Under the pieces are notes generated by a model. It was not told where the DNA came from, searched no databases, and saw only the letters and a list, made by a program, of their open reading frames with translations. Position numbers and translations under genes: made by a program. From the NCBI GenBank assembly GCA_951640165.1, contig OX621250.1, positions 1,674,001 to 1,738,000 of the forward strand: DNA of 64,000 nt, written 5' to 3'. Every line of letters begins with the position of its first letter. Positions within the stretch are counted from its first letter, which is position 1. Of this stretch, positions 42,874-54,555 are shown piece by piece. This DNA comes from Pseudoips prasinana. Taxonomy: Eukaryota > Arthropoda > Insecta > Lepidoptera > Nolidae.

Positions 42874-43234
42874 ACGGTACTAAGTACCGTTTAGCACTAC
42901 CCAACATTAGAGTAACATTTGACCTTTTTTTTAAAGAAAATCTGCATATTTGAAGTATCTCATAACCGATTATGTATTCGACTTATAATCTGAAATACAA
43001 CTACTCTACAAACGTGATATATGATTCAGAACGGAACTGGTCTCTGGTGAAGTTTGCTCCAGCCTGGTCAAACTATCCGACTGGGTTCATTGAAACAACG
43101 CAAACATGTTGTGTACAAAATTAGCCTGGCTTTTGTCTAGATACAGTCTGAAACTGGCTTTATTGTTTGTTGCGAAGCAGTTGCAGTGGAAGAACTATGC
43201 CTACAATTATACCTAAGTATAAGGGAATCAAACA
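42874..43234. other. Unassigned DNA
   Basis: No gene or repeat recognised. Confidence 0.4.
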
Positions 43235-43498
43235 TAATAATATCTAGGGACATAATATCTAGGGACAATGTCACACAGATCATCCTAGCCCCAAACTAAG
43301 CAAAGCTTGTACTATGGGTACCAGGCGACGATATACATACTTATATATAGATAGATAAATACTTAAATACATAGCATCCATGACTCAGAAACAAATATTC
43401 GTGCTCATCACACAAATATTTGCACTTACCGGAATTCGAACCCAGGGCCACCAGCTTTGTAGGCAGGAGCACTACCAACTAGGCTACGGTGACCGTCA
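43235..43498 (-). mobile_element. SINE2 copy (reverse)
   Basis: ATCATCCTAGCCCCAAACTA, B-box complement GAATTCGAACCCAGGGCCAC, and CTAGGCTACGGTGACCGTC. The tail side has a 16-bp duplication (ATAATATCTAGGGACA twice). Confidence 0.9.
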
Positions 43499-43561
43499 AA
43501 CATGTGCTTTAAGAACACAATGACATCTAAACTCATAACAATCTCCTTTTAATAATGTCGT

Positions 43562-43803
43562 CCCGGGGGGGCAACCGCCTCATTCGTCATGATCGTGATC
43601 GGCGTTCAAACTGATGAAGGTTATAAATTACTAAGCTATGCGTCCATTCGGCTTCAATGACCACATGTGACGTCATAAATGGACAGGGATCATGTTTTGA
43701 GGTTGTAGCCGATTGAACGAATGATTTAGTAAATATTCAGCTTCATCTATTTTAACGCCGATCACGTTCACGATAATCGGCAAATTAGGCGATAGCTTCC
43801 CTG
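43562..43803. mobile_element. Fold-back MITE-4, copy a
   Basis: CGTGATCGGCGTTCAAACTGATGAAG on one side and the complement of ATCGGCGTTAAAATAGATGA on the other; the outer ends (GGCAACCGCCTCATT and AATTAGGCGATAGCTTCC) also pair loosely. The inner words CGGCTTCAA and CACATG are shared with 44838-45056, so the two are one family. It sits against the end of a SINE1. Confidence 0.7.
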
Positions 43804-44035
43804 GTCGAATAGCGGCCACGGCGGCCAGACTTAAGGACTAGCCATGTGCGGGGGACATGTTTTAGTGCTCAAGTGTGTGCGCAAACACATGGGCACCTAT
43901 CTATTCCCATCACTTTTATGATCCGATGGAATGAAACGGCTGAAAAGAGGTCTGAGAGGCTCGGGGGTGTGATATAACTGGCAGACTGCGGTCAGATACT
44001 GAGAAATTTTCTTAACAGAAAAATTCTGATAACAA
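43804..44035 (-). mobile_element. SINE1 copy, decayed
   Basis: GGTCGAATAGCGGCCACGGC, AAGTGTGTGCGCAAACACAT, TGATCCGATGGAATG, ACTGAGAAATTTTCTTAACA. The tRNA head is lost. Confidence 0.8.
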
Positions 44036-44068
44036 CAACCGGTGTTGACAACTCAACGTAGAAACCTA

Positions 44069-44375
44069 TGAGCGCCTTCATACTAGCGTTTGTCTGGCGT
44101 AGGCGTTCGATAAACGTATGCGCAGCGCAGACGCCGCGACTAGCGGCGCTTGCGCGGCGTCAGTGCAGGGGTAAATGAATACGAATGCGTTAGCGCCGCG
44201 TAACTACGGAGTACAACGCAATTTTGTGACGTCTGCGCGTTACCGCAGCGTTCAATCGACTCCGAAGGAAACGCCGCAACAACGCGACGCCTGCACCGCG
44301 TTGTCGCGGCCTCTGCGGTGCGCATACGTTTATCGAACGCCTACGCTGGAGAAACGCCAGTGTGAAGAGAGCCTA
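44069..44375. mobile_element. GC-rich long-TIR MITE-5
   Basis: Long inverted arms: GCGTAGGCGTTCGATAAACG at 44096 and its complement near 44330, extended on both sides (CTAGCGTTTGTCTGG / CCAG...AAACGCCAGTG; TATGCGCAGCGCAG / CTGCGGTGCGCATA). It is much richer in G and C than its surroundings, with many CpGs. The open frames on both strands across it are not coding. Confidence 0.82.
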
Positions 44376-44744
44376 ACGAAGCACGAAGATGCTCTTAAAT
44401 TAAAACAATTAAACGGTCACCCGTCTATGGCATGTCCGGGGGCCTAGGTACTTTTCCTCGCCGATAACATTATCATGAGCAACCGAAAGTTGCGTCACGC
44501 GTTTAGTCTAAGTCAGTTCCCAATTTCAATGTTGAAAACTAATGCGTATCTCATCAATCTCCTCAGGCGCTTAATAATTCGTCGTATATTTTCAGACATT
44601 ATACTAATAGAAAATTGGGTAGTAGGTAACTGCTTGCAAACCACCGTACCTGTTATAGAATGTAGTACCTATTAATTTCTTCAAGACGTCTGTCCTTATT
44701 AGCACAGGCAATTATAAAAGAGACGAGCCAATTACACAGGTCAT
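44376..44744. other. Unassigned DNA
   Basis: Nothing recognised. Confidence 0.4.
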
Positions 44745-45240
44745 TTAGTATAATAGTCGAGCGTGTGCGCAAACACATGTGTATTCTTTATTCCCCCTCT
44801 CTCACAACCCAATGCTGCACCGATTCGATATGACCTAGGGCTCTACCAGCTAAGTCGCCGAACATCGTTTTCGTGAATGGCGTTCAAATAAATAAAGCTT
44901 AAAAATTACTTAATCAATCGTTAAATCGGCTTCAACGTTGACAATCGCATGTGGTCATGGAAGCCGATTTAATAATTGATTAAGTCTTTTTTATCATTTA
45001 TTTATTTGAACACCATTCACGAAAACGATGTTCGGCGACTTAGCCGCTAGAGCCCCAAGGAGAGATAACACGCCAGACCAACAGCTTTACCTGCTTTCCG
45101 GGTCGCGGTTTTATAATACCGCCAACTCCCAGACTATAAACATAGCATTTATCTTATCAATAATATCCAATTTATATTTATAATTTTGTCTCAACCCGGT
45201 ATTTAAACCCACACCCCACAGGACCTTGAACAAGCTACTG
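44745..45240 (-). mobile_element. SINE1 copy, decayed, split by MITE-4
   Basis: GTGTGCGCAAACACATGTG, CCGATTCGATATGACCTAG on the left of the MITE; AACACGCCAGACCAACAGCT, ATAATACCGCCAACTCCCAG and a damaged B-box (CCCGGTATTTAAACCCACAC) on the right. Confidence 0.7.
44838..45056. mobile_element. Fold-back MITE-4, copy b
   Basis: Arms CTAAGTCGCCGAACATCGTT, TTCGTGAATGGCGTTCAAAT, AAATAAA against their complements, with only a few mismatches, and outer GGGCTCTA/TAGAGCCC. About 219 bp. The middle (CGGCTTCAACGTTGACAATC, CATGGAAGCCGATTT) folds again. Related to 43562-43803. Confidence 0.88.
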
Positions 45241-46686
45241 ATTGACGAACGAGCCATTAAACAGTTCTGTAAATAAAGGTATTACAACAATGTTGTTAAA
45301 TCCATTTAACCAAACAAATGTCTTGAGGGCCCAAAGGCTAGTGTTTAAAGTAATCACCTCGCCAGCACCACCGTTTACACCACGTACCAGCCAGTTTATT
45401 ATCAGAGTGGACTTAAGTTTAGGTAATGAAACCTATAATATTCAATTATTAAACTTACATCCGAAATAACAAGTTTCACGAGGTTAACCAATAATGTAAC
45501 CAAAAAAAGAATCCAGGCCGCATATCGCCCAGGCACCGCAAGCAGCACTCATTCACAAGAATAGCATGTGTGCACACTATTCGTATCTTTAACATCATGC
45601 ATAATAAATTGTTTAACTCTAAAGTCTCTCATCGAAACTAAATTGTACAAGTTCGTCTTAGTAACTATAACTATTCACACGCAGGTACCTAACAACCTTC
45701 ATTACGATCAAAATATTAGGTTTAGTAGTTTACTAGACGAAATTTAGTCTGGAATGAATCCTGATTGCCTAATAGATTAAGCCAAATAGCATCTGTATAA
45801 CCTGGATAAATTGGACTGAAACCTAGATAGGTACCATCTAATTTACTAGATGCTAATGTCGGGAATTTAGTGTCTCTGGTTGTAAATCAGCGGAGAAACC
45901 CAATTTACCACCAAAAACAACCATTTTCGACATTAGCATTAAGCTTATTAGAAAAGGAAATAAAATTCATTGCAGAGATACTAAAATGAAACTAGGCTTT
46001 ATGTTTACGGTGGAACAAATTATGAATACTAAGATTTTAAGTTATTACGCTCGCCGTTATTGGTTGTTCAAATTTGTTATTTTATCACCACAAGCATTGC
46101 AAGGGAGGAACGCATTCAGTTACGTAGGAAAAAGTACAGGGAATAGAGTACAGGGGTAGTAAAGGAGAGTGGGTGATGCCATATGTCGAGCCCAGCAAAG
46201 AGGCTAGTAAGACAGTTTTAACAATACTGTGTCATTTTTAACCGACCACATAAAACTAATGTATGTTACAATTTGTCAATCAATTTTAATAAACTTTAAT
46301 TTTTCTTTATAGCGGCCATACACCATTAATAAAAGCATTACCCATCGAAGAAAATAAATATTCAAAATCGTAGTAGTTTAAATCGTGCTATCAAATCGTA
46401 TATTAAAATTTAAATCATACAGTCACATTTAAATATCCCTTTTCTTTACGTCTGCTTGTTGCAATATTTAAATACAACATGAAAACGTTTTAAGTAAGCA
46501 TAGGCCTAGGTTTTCAAAGCTTCACCAGACAGTATAGGCGAGCGTGGGCTCGAGCCATCTAACCAAATACCCGGATACAAATCAAATACTCTCACTGGTG
46601 CCACCCCTTTTGGGTTTCGGACCTCGACTCTGGCGGTTATAATGGAGATGCATGAGAGGAGCATATACATATGTTTAGTTTTATTA
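45241..46686. other. Unassigned DNA
   Basis: About 1.4 kb without a recognisable gene or repeat. Confidence 0.4.
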
Positions 46687-46914
46687 CTAAGTTAGTACGC
46701 AAAGACGCGGACGTCTCTTCCGATTGAGTATCATGGAGGTGGTCGCGACGCAATCGCGTTCCTGCTCTGGGCCGGCGAGTACTTTATAACAGTCTTTGTA
46801 TAGCGGGAGTTTCTTCTTAATTGGCGCTAAGTGAGTGATGATTTCGTCACACGGATCGTCCAAGACGTTCCTGGGATGATAGCGCTTACGCGAGAGGTAT
46901 GCTTTTGCCACCAA
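46687..46914 (-). other. Possible orphan exon (C-terminal), unidentified
   Basis: A minus-strand frame of about 75 codons ends in TAG and continues open upstream for at least 10 more codons without an ATG. It is more GC-rich and looks more protein-like than its surroundings (PRNVLDDPCDEIITHLAPIK, LYKDCYKVLAGPEQERDC, RKRRPRLCVLT). A possible splice acceptor (CCCAAG) lies near 46925-46930. I do not recognise the family. It could be the last exon of a host gene, a retrocopy piece, or chance. Confidence 0.25.
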
Positions 46915-46919
46915 ATGAC

Positions 46920-47894
46920 TTGGGACATAGCAAAAAATACTGTCAATATTTTATTTTCAGTTAATGGTCTATTTGTTATTGACATACATAATTACATCTT
47001 GTTATTTGTTTAAATTTTTGGCCACAAATCAAATTGAATATAACCAATTGTTACTTCCACTGTTCACATCGTATAGCTGTTGGCTAAAAGCTCCAAACTA
47101 TTGGAGTTCCAAAAAATGCGTAGGAATTAGAGCAACACAGTGTGGCAGACTACATTTGGTAAATATTAATTGGATAATTTTTATAGTTATAAATGTACAA
47201 TAAGACACTTTTGATTGTGTTTATATCATTAAGCGCCCCTGGTGCTACTTTAACGACATTCACGATGAAAATCGCTTTAGGGAATTTGAAACTCAAATAA
47301 GATTAAAAGTAAACTGTGGTAAAATATGTATTTCTAAATTAGATGTGTTTAAAATGAGCTTATCGAATGGTTATTTGTCAGGTGGTACATAGGAACGCAG
47401 TAGTTTGAATATGGGAGTAGTTATTTATATTATTTTATATTAACTCATTGGTTAGTCTGATTAATTACATACATATAACGACTAGGATTAGTGTTGGACC
47501 ACAGGGGATCGATTGGTGGGTGGGATTCTATAAAGTACTAATCCTTCTACATTTATTATCCATATTAATTCAGAAATTTCACGCGGTGGTCTTTTCCTTA
47601 ATGTTACTATGATGTTTGAGTCACAAAACGTTGGTAATACACCGGTTCGTGTATTATGAAGTGATCTCACATATTGAGATTATAGGTGGCATTTTACTGT
47701 ACGTATAATGTATGGGCCATATAATTCATATGATAGACACATAATAGTGTCCTAAGTTTGGGTGGTGATACATGTATTGTAGGTGCTTCCTCACTTTAAG
47801 ATTCCCTACATTATTAATATTAAATTCATATTTTATTGTATCCTAATTATTCTCTTACTGACATTTATTACACCTTTATTTCGCACTGATTTTG
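46920..47894. other. Unassigned DNA
   Basis: No gene or repeat recognised. Confidence 0.4.
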
Positions 47895-48030
47895 TCCATC
47901 GCAAGGTTGTCTGGAAGTAATTGCAATTAGCGATAAGACCGCCCTTTGTACATAATTACTAATTTTGTCATTAATATTTAGTTCTAGTGTACAATAAGGA
48001 GTTTTGTATTGTATTGTATATATTTCTCTA
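47895..48030 (+). mobile_element. LINE 3' UTR fragment (tail C)
   Basis: CCATCGCAAGGTTGTCTGGA, GCGATAAGACCGCCCTTTGT, AGTGTACAATAAGGAGTTTT and a (TATTG)n end: the plus-strand form of 25715-25870 and 58455-58605. Confidence 0.72.
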
Positions 48031-48889
48031 CTGCGGGCGGTGTAAAAAAATGGTTATTAAAATGACTCTGTGGTGAAAGATATGTAGGAATGAAATACTA
48101 GGTAAAGTTCCACACAAAGTTTATATTTCGGGTTATCCACAAAGAGAAAATTAAAATACATGAATTGTCGTCCTTTCGTTCCGTCTTAGTAGCCACACTC
48201 AACCAACTGTCACCTTTCTTCGACATTCATTCCTCTCTTTCACTTATTACTTACATCTCTCTCTCACTCACTAACGTTCCATTTCATCTAGCATTCCACA
48301 GATATAATAACTATTTTCTAAGTAACGACATAGTTATGTTTCTAACAACATATATTTCACTTTATTCCCAGCTCCCGTATCAAACCTTACCCTATACTCT
48401 GTAGTGTGAACAAATAAGAGATTGAGCAGACGAGAACACTTGAAATAATAAGTAAGAAGTATGGTATCCAATATACTTAGACCCCCCTACGCTATAATAT
48501 AAAACGAAACTACATATCAATGTGTACTGGTTAGTCACCCCGACCAATTTATGAAGACGCTCATATCTCCTTGTACATTAAGGCAGAATATATCAATTTA
48601 TTTTGGTTGTATTTTATGATTTATATGGCGATATTTACCGCATGTGTGGTTGTTCGGTTAGCACCGAACTTGGCTAAGTGGGCATTCTGTTAATGAGTTA
48701 TTTTCCTACAGATTTCGCTTAATGTGTTCCAGTAATGGGGTTACTTAATGTTTTGTAAGTTATTTATAAAAGATTTCGATATAAAATGCGACGTAAATTA
48801 CGCTGTATTTTAATGCCGGAAATAAGTGGCAAATAAAAAATTAAACGTGTAAAAAAACATGTAATACAATACAATTATATGTTTATTCT
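48031..48889. other. Unassigned DNA
   Basis: No gene or repeat recognised. Confidence 0.4.
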
Positions 48890-49065
48890 CAAGAAAGGAC
48901 AGGTCAGAAGTACCTTAAACCGGCGAGCATGTATGAAGAATATAATGACAGTAATCGAGGCAAAAGACGTGTGCAAAGATCGTGACAAATGGAAATCCGT
49001 TGTCTCTGCCTACCCCTCTGGGAAACAGGCGTGAGTCTATGTATGTATGTATGTATATGTTTATT
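48890..49065 (+). mobile_element. RTE-like LINE tail B
   Basis: CTCAAGAAAGGACAGGTCAG through TCTGGGAAACAGGCGTGAGT and a (TATG)n tail. The frame reads STLNRRACMKN, VIEAKDVCKDRDKWKSVVSA without the stop seen at 18211, so this is a separate 5'-truncated insertion. Confidence 0.8.
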
Positions 49066-49159
49066 TGCTTAGATAAGTTACAGAAGTAATTATGAATTAT
49101 ATAAGGCTGCTGTGTATCACCACCCCATCATATATCTCTCAATGAATATCTCCTAAAAA

Positions 49160-49305
49160 ACAGGTAGAGACGCCGGTCTCTCTGTGTACTATGACCATCA
49201 TACTGCGATCGGCAACCCCTCTGCAAAATGATGGACATAACTCCATTGTGGAAGTCGTTCGGGGAGGCTTTTGTCCAGCCGTGGACCCCATTCAGCTGAC
49301 ATTAA
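49160..49305 (+). mobile_element. RTE-like LINE 3' end
   Basis: GTGTACTATGACCATCATAC, CGGGGAGGCTTTTGTCCAGC, CATTCAGCTGACATTA. Same family as 36735-36875; lacks the (ATG)n tail. Confidence 0.7.
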
Positions 49306-49333
49306 AGCTACATTTATAATTTAGGCAAGTAAA

Positions 49334-50257
49334 TTGACTGTTATATTATTGCTTGACTCTAAACTGCACTTAGACCTCCATATAGACAAAATTATCACCA
49401 AGGCATTCCAAATGTATGGATTCATAATTAGGAACACTACAGATTTCACTAGAGTTAACACGTACATTCACCTTCGTCGGACTCTAATTCGCTCTCAACT
49501 AGAATACGGTTGTCTCATTTGGGATCCAATTTACGATAAGTATAATAAAGCCCTTGAAAAGGTTCAAAAGAAATATCTTAGAGCAACACAATTTAGATGC
49601 CATCGCACTCGTCTACCATACGACCAATTGCTACCTCTATATAAATTACTCTCACTAGATAAGAGGAGAATGCTTCTTCAGATGATGATTTTACATGATC
49701 TACTGCACAACAAGCTCAATTGTATAGAATTATTTAATAAGATAAAAATTGTAGTTCCAAGGACAAGTCGACAAAGGGGTGCGCGCGCTTACCCGTTTTT
49801 TGCTTCCACCACTAGCCGGACAAAGGCAGGTGAACGCGCACCCCTTCAACGAATGTTCAAAATTCACAACGATCAGTTTGTGGGCGTCGACTGTTCTGTA
49901 ACATCCAAATACTCTTTTAAAAAAGAAATACTACAAGTATTAAAGTCGGTTGGCGCCACAAACATGACAAAAATTTAATACAAGTTTGTAAAGTTTTAGA
50001 TATAATTAGTTTACTTCTTTTTAATTTAAACTGTTTCAGTTATTTTCTTTTTAGTTTAATTAGCTTCAGTCATTGTTATTTTTTTTTTTTAATTTCTTCC
50101 ATTATTTTTAGAATACTCGCAACACAAAATATGTCAATACGTGGAAAATGTGGTTGATATTGCAATTGTTACTCTAATTTTAAGCTTACTTTGTAAATAT
50201 GTAAATTGCAATGTTGTTTATTTTCCCAAATAAAGTAAAATAAAAATAAAAAATAAA
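49334..50257 (+). pseudogene. 5'-truncated LINE: RT C-terminal region and 3' UTR
   Basis: The open frame 49334-49978 (214 residues) matches the post-RT region of Jockey/I-type LINEs: LLLDSKLHLDLHIDKII, AFQMYGFIIRNTTDF, IHLRRTLIRSQLEYGCLIWD, KVQKKYLRATQF. It has no catalytic part. An AT-rich 3' UTR follows, ending in AAATAAAGTAAAATAAAAAT, an A-rich tail that abuts the next LINE piece. It is from a different family than the two CR1-like copies. Confidence 0.8.
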
Positions 50258-50705
50258 AATATCAAGTCGAAAGTCTTCGACCAGTGTGTGTTGTCAGTGA
50301 TGACTTATGGAGCAGAGACGTGGTCGCTCACTATGGGCTTTATCAGGCGGCTCAAGGTCACCCAAAGAGCAATGGAAAGGGCTATGCTTGGAGTTTCCCT
50401 CCGAGATCGTATCAGAAATGTTGAGATCCGCAGGCGAACCAAAGTAGCCGACATAGCCCAAAGAATTGCCAAATTGAAGTGGCAGTAGGCAGGGCACATA
50501 GCTCGTAGAACTGACGCCCGATGGGGCAGAAAGGTTCTCGAGTGGCGAGCACGAACCGGAAGACGCAGCGTGGGCAGGCCTCCTACACGGTGGACCGACG
50601 ATCTTGTGCGGGTCGCGGGTAGCCGCTGGATGCGGGCAGCGCAAGACCGGCTATTGTGGAAATTGGGGGAGGCCTTTGTCCAGCAGTGGACGTCTTTCGG
50701 CTGAT

Positions 50706-50738
<33 letters not shown>

Positions 50739-50740
50739 AT
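50258..50740 (+). pseudogene. RTE-type LINE: RT C-terminus with one stop, (ATG)n tail
   Basis: The frame runs from 50264 to the TGA at 50702-50704, interrupted only by a TAG at 50486-50488 after IAKLKWQ (family members have a Trp codon in the corresponding AGHI context). Recognisable RTE words are TYGAETWSLT, QRAMERAMLGVSLRDRIRN, GRPPTRWTDDL and FVQQWTSFG. The protein end overlaps the conserved 3' terminal sequence, and (ATG)n follows at 50705-50736. It has no endonuclease or catalytic RT motif. It is the best-preserved of the RTE ends here. Confidence 0.9.
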
Positions 50741-51618
50741 TATGTTATTGACTCTTGTAGTTCCAAATATACCTAATTAATTTAATGTGATTTGACAAAA
50801 GTAACATACGTGTTATGCCTTTGAGACTTACTGATTTAATTAATTTAATTGTTTATATAATTAATTTACCGTTATATATCTGATAAATATGAAAAATAAT
50901 ATACCAAGATGCTCCAGCGATGTGAGGTAGCTCACGGTTTTGCTTCCCTCAAATAATCTTTGTGTAAAACATAGGCTCGTTCTGGGGTGAGCTTGGTTGA
51001 TGGACAACCCTCCATGGCAGCTAGTCAGGAGTCTAACAGAATTTGCCGCCTTTTTAATTATTATTGTTTATTTTCAAATTAGGGTGTAAAAAAAGAGTAA
51101 GAAGAGGCTAATACGAACGCAAGTATAAGACCAAAATGTTAACTTATCAATGCTATTATCTACCTCGGATAAGATGCTTATAATGCGATACAATTTTATT
51201 TGATATCACTATACTATATATCACTCGTATTCTTTGCCTTCATCGATCTGAAAACGATCGACTAGGTTCAGCGTGACATGAAATGTGATACGAAGCTATG
51301 ATGCGAGGATTTTCACAAGTGCTGATAGACCAATGAATATGATTGGTAGATTTCAAACGTATCCATAGTAATCTAACATAAACTGAAGAAGAAACTGGTA
51401 TATCTCCGTGCTTCAGAGGGTTACGTTATGCAGTAGTCCTAGGTAGCACTTAATAAACTACGTCAGTGGTGGCTGGTGGCTAGTACAACCATGGAAACTA
51501 CTCTTAAATTCCTACGTTGAGATTCAGCTTAAAATGAGATAAAGCTGGCTTAAATTACATGATCAAAGATTGAACTGCATCCAATTAGCAGTCTATTTGG
51601 ATAAGTGGTTAATTCAAC
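50741..51618. other. Unassigned DNA
   Basis: No gene or repeat recognised. Confidence 0.4.
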
Positions 51619-51689
51619 AGATTACACATCTGGCTTTAATTCAGGGAACGAATTATTCGTTCCCTGAATTAAAGCCAGATGTGTAATCT
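51619..51689. repeat. Perfect 35-bp-arm palindrome, 1-base spacer
   Basis: AGATTACACATCTGGCTTTA...CAGGGAACGAAT, one T, then the exact complement. The left arm (TGGTTAATTCAACAGATTAC, TAATTCAGGGAACG) reads like part of a tRNA-derived SINE head, so this looks like a fold-back copy of a SINE. Confidence 0.95.
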
Positions 51690-51727
51690 ATTGATTATTA
51701 GTACTAATGTATTCCAGTGTATAAGTG

Positions 51728-51957
51728 GCTGTATCACTCTCATAATCCGATGGGATGACTAGCGACACGACCGGAAAGAGATCAGGTACAAGACCGACGG
51801 CTTTATTTGCTCTACGAGGCGTGGAATTCCCAGACGTCAGCTTGATACCAAGAAATTTCTTTTTACGGAAAAATCACAAAATCACTTTTTAGTCTGACCC
51901 AGGATTCGAACCCAGGACCTCATTATCTGCGGTTGTATACACCAATGAGCCAGTTAA
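51728..51957 (-). mobile_element. SINE1, 5' half
   Basis: TAATCCGATGGGATGACTAG, CACGACCGGAAAGAGATCAG, B-box complement GGATTCGAACCCAGGACCTC. The 3' third is missing. Confidence 0.85.
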
Positions 51958-54404
51958 TAAGTATATTCGCATTATTACTAAATGCTCATTCAATTTAATT
52001 CCTTTTCTTTTTTTCACTATTCCTATTCTATGTCAAGTACAATTTTCATATACCTATGTATTCTCAAATCTAACTTCCCAGGCTATAAACTAAAGTACAC
52101 ACAGATATACCTACATACACATATCAAAATGATATAGACACACATCGACGCACCATCAAATGACAGAAACACATGTTACCGCATTAAGTCAGGGGACTTA
52201 ATTACCTTAGGCGTAGTTGGGCCATATTAAGCAACGGTCCATATTAAGTAACGACCCATATTAACCTATATTCGTACATTTGACTTACGAGTAAACTAGC
52301 CAAATGTTGTTCTTTCATCTGTCTATTTATTTTTTATCCTGAATTTCCTCCTTATGTTTTACTCAAATGGATATAGATGTAAATCATTGTTTAGGAAACA
52401 CGTCGATCTACACAAATGTTTATCTTGGAAGGTAATTGAATTCTCTATCAATAGTAAACCATCCATATAATAGGATGGTTGCCTGGTGTAACAGTTATGT
52501 AGTTTGGAGTTAGTGTTATGAGAGCTTTGGGTCAAATACTGGGTTGGGTCAAAAGTGAAGGTTAGTTACCTACACTTTTATCAGTTCAAGCCGGCGAGCG
52601 ACAGACACATCCGAGTTGAAATCAGTCTCTATCTGATTGCGACAGAATGGCACATGGATAATTGAGGGAATAGAGAGTGCACAAGTAATTGCTAACTCAC
52701 TTTCACGCTATAAAACATACTAGCATGCCTACTGTCTGATATGTCACATTTTTATGGCTATACTGATTAGTTTATATTTATTGGAATTTACTGAACTTTT
52801 CGCAAATAAATAAAACAAATTATTTATTTGCCAGAATATGGTACAAAAGATTTTACAATAACAAATTCCGCATAATCTGCCACTTATGGCGTGAAAATAC
52901 ATTATTCAATAAATATTATAAAATTGTTTACAATGTCAATGATACGTGCAAATAATATAATCGAACAATCCAAGCAAAGAAATCAGTTGTAATTGCATTG
53001 TCGCACTAAAAGTAATACGTTAATGCATGTTGGTCATTAGTGACTCGGACTTGTGATTTTTTTGTGGGAATTAATTTAAATTTTTCTATTGCTACTCCTA
53101 TTACTATTATACTGTCACAATAAATCATTTAAAATTTTATTTTTACTTTCTTATACCTTTATGAACCTGTAGATACTAATTGAGACTAGCTTGTAGCCAG
53201 ACAATCTCTGCAGATCCTGCCACCAGATCTTCATGCTTTCATTTTTCATTCATTGACATAGTCTGTGACTGGGCTGGAATTCATTTATAAGAACTGCATA
53301 TAATGTTCTTGATTACCTTGCCATCTTGGCTTTTGCTGCTACTCAAGCCTCAAAACATGATACCTCCGATCCGAACCGCGTCTCAGTTTGTTTAGGATCA
53401 ACGATCAACATTAAATAAACAATTAATATTCAGCAAATTATAACTTGGCACAAATAACGAGAGCTACAAGATTTTGGATCAGTAATAATAAAAGTTTGTT
53501 TTGACTGGGGAAGATTGGGTTGAGGATAATTATTTACAATTTTTACTTGGCAGCTCATTAATCTGGCGCTAAGACTCGATGTTTTACATTCTATGTCCGG
53601 TCAAACTTGGTCAGTGATGTCTTTCAGACTTTTTTCAGACTAATTAAATCATGAATTGTTTGGGAGGTACCTATTTAGTGTAGGTGCTTTGCTGTTAACC
53701 TACGAGCGACAGGCACCGGTAGATAAAAAATAAGATTCTCTTAGGGGCTATGCACACCACGTTTTTTAAACGCGCCGTCGTCGCGCGTTTTAGAAACGCA
53801 CGTCGCCGCGTGGATGGCGAGCTTTTATCACGATCGGGGTTCAAACACCAGTACCAGCAAGGGCTTCGTGGCTTTTGTAACATTTCTAGAATGTTCTAAT
53901 TATTTACCAAAATAAAAAGGATAGCTAATGAATAGGACAAACTAAATTCTTAATGCAAAATTGGTTCTAGAATGAAAAGAATCAGAGTAGGTTATGAGTA
54001 CATATTATTCTGATTCACGTATTTCTATTCCATGAGAATTATTTAGTGAAGTATACCTCATACTAAAGTCAGTTAAGAAGCACACGGTCGACCTTATAGT
54101 AAGCAGGCACCGTAGCTTATGGAAACTTGCTGCTTCCAGTACATAATTCGCGTGTTGCCAACCATTTAGAAACCTTTTCGAAGGTCTCATGCTGTTGCTC
54201 AAACACGGTACAGTTTGAGCAACAGCATTTCATCATAAAGGTTCAAGATCATAAAGGTTTTCAAATGTGAGGATACATTCCCTGTCGATGGCAAGAGATG
54301 GGAGGATAGAAAGTGGCCATGGGCATCAATAAGGATTACAACACAAGTTATTTCTTCATTTTTTTTAAGAATTGACTTCCTTATTGAATGAGTTCCTGTC
54401 CGAT
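51958..54404. other. Mostly unassigned DNA
   Basis: No gene. 52465-52720 could be another old SINE (GTTGCCTGGTGTAACAG, TGGGTCAAATACTGGGTTGG, GACAGAATGGCACATGGATA). 53735-53815 is a GC-rich patch (AAACGCGCCGTCGTCGCGCG, CACGTCGCCGCGTGG) that resembles MITE-5 in style. A small inverted pair (TGCTGTTGCTCAAAC / GTTTGAGCAACAGCA) lies at 54190-54224. Confidence 0.4.
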
Positions 54405-54530
54405 TAGGTACTATACAAACATTATAACATAGACTCAGAATAACTATTTATGGGTCATACAAATAGTTGTCCAATCCAGGAATCGACACTTAGTGGCGAA
54501 GCAGCTGTCACAACTGCTGGACCATACGAG
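54405..54530 (-). mobile_element. SINE4 copy, partial
   Basis: AGACTCAGAATAACTATTTA, TGGGTCATACAAATAGTTGT, CCAATCCAGGAATCGACAC, GGCGAAGCAGC. Worn B box; complement of 6178-6335. Confidence 0.72.
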
Positions 54531-54555
54531 CAGTCAAATTATTCATTATATTATA

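Noticed and set aside
44140..44447. Overlapping 61- and 90-codon frames on both strands
   Set aside because: They lie in the GC-rich inverted repeats of MITE-5, where stops are rare by composition.
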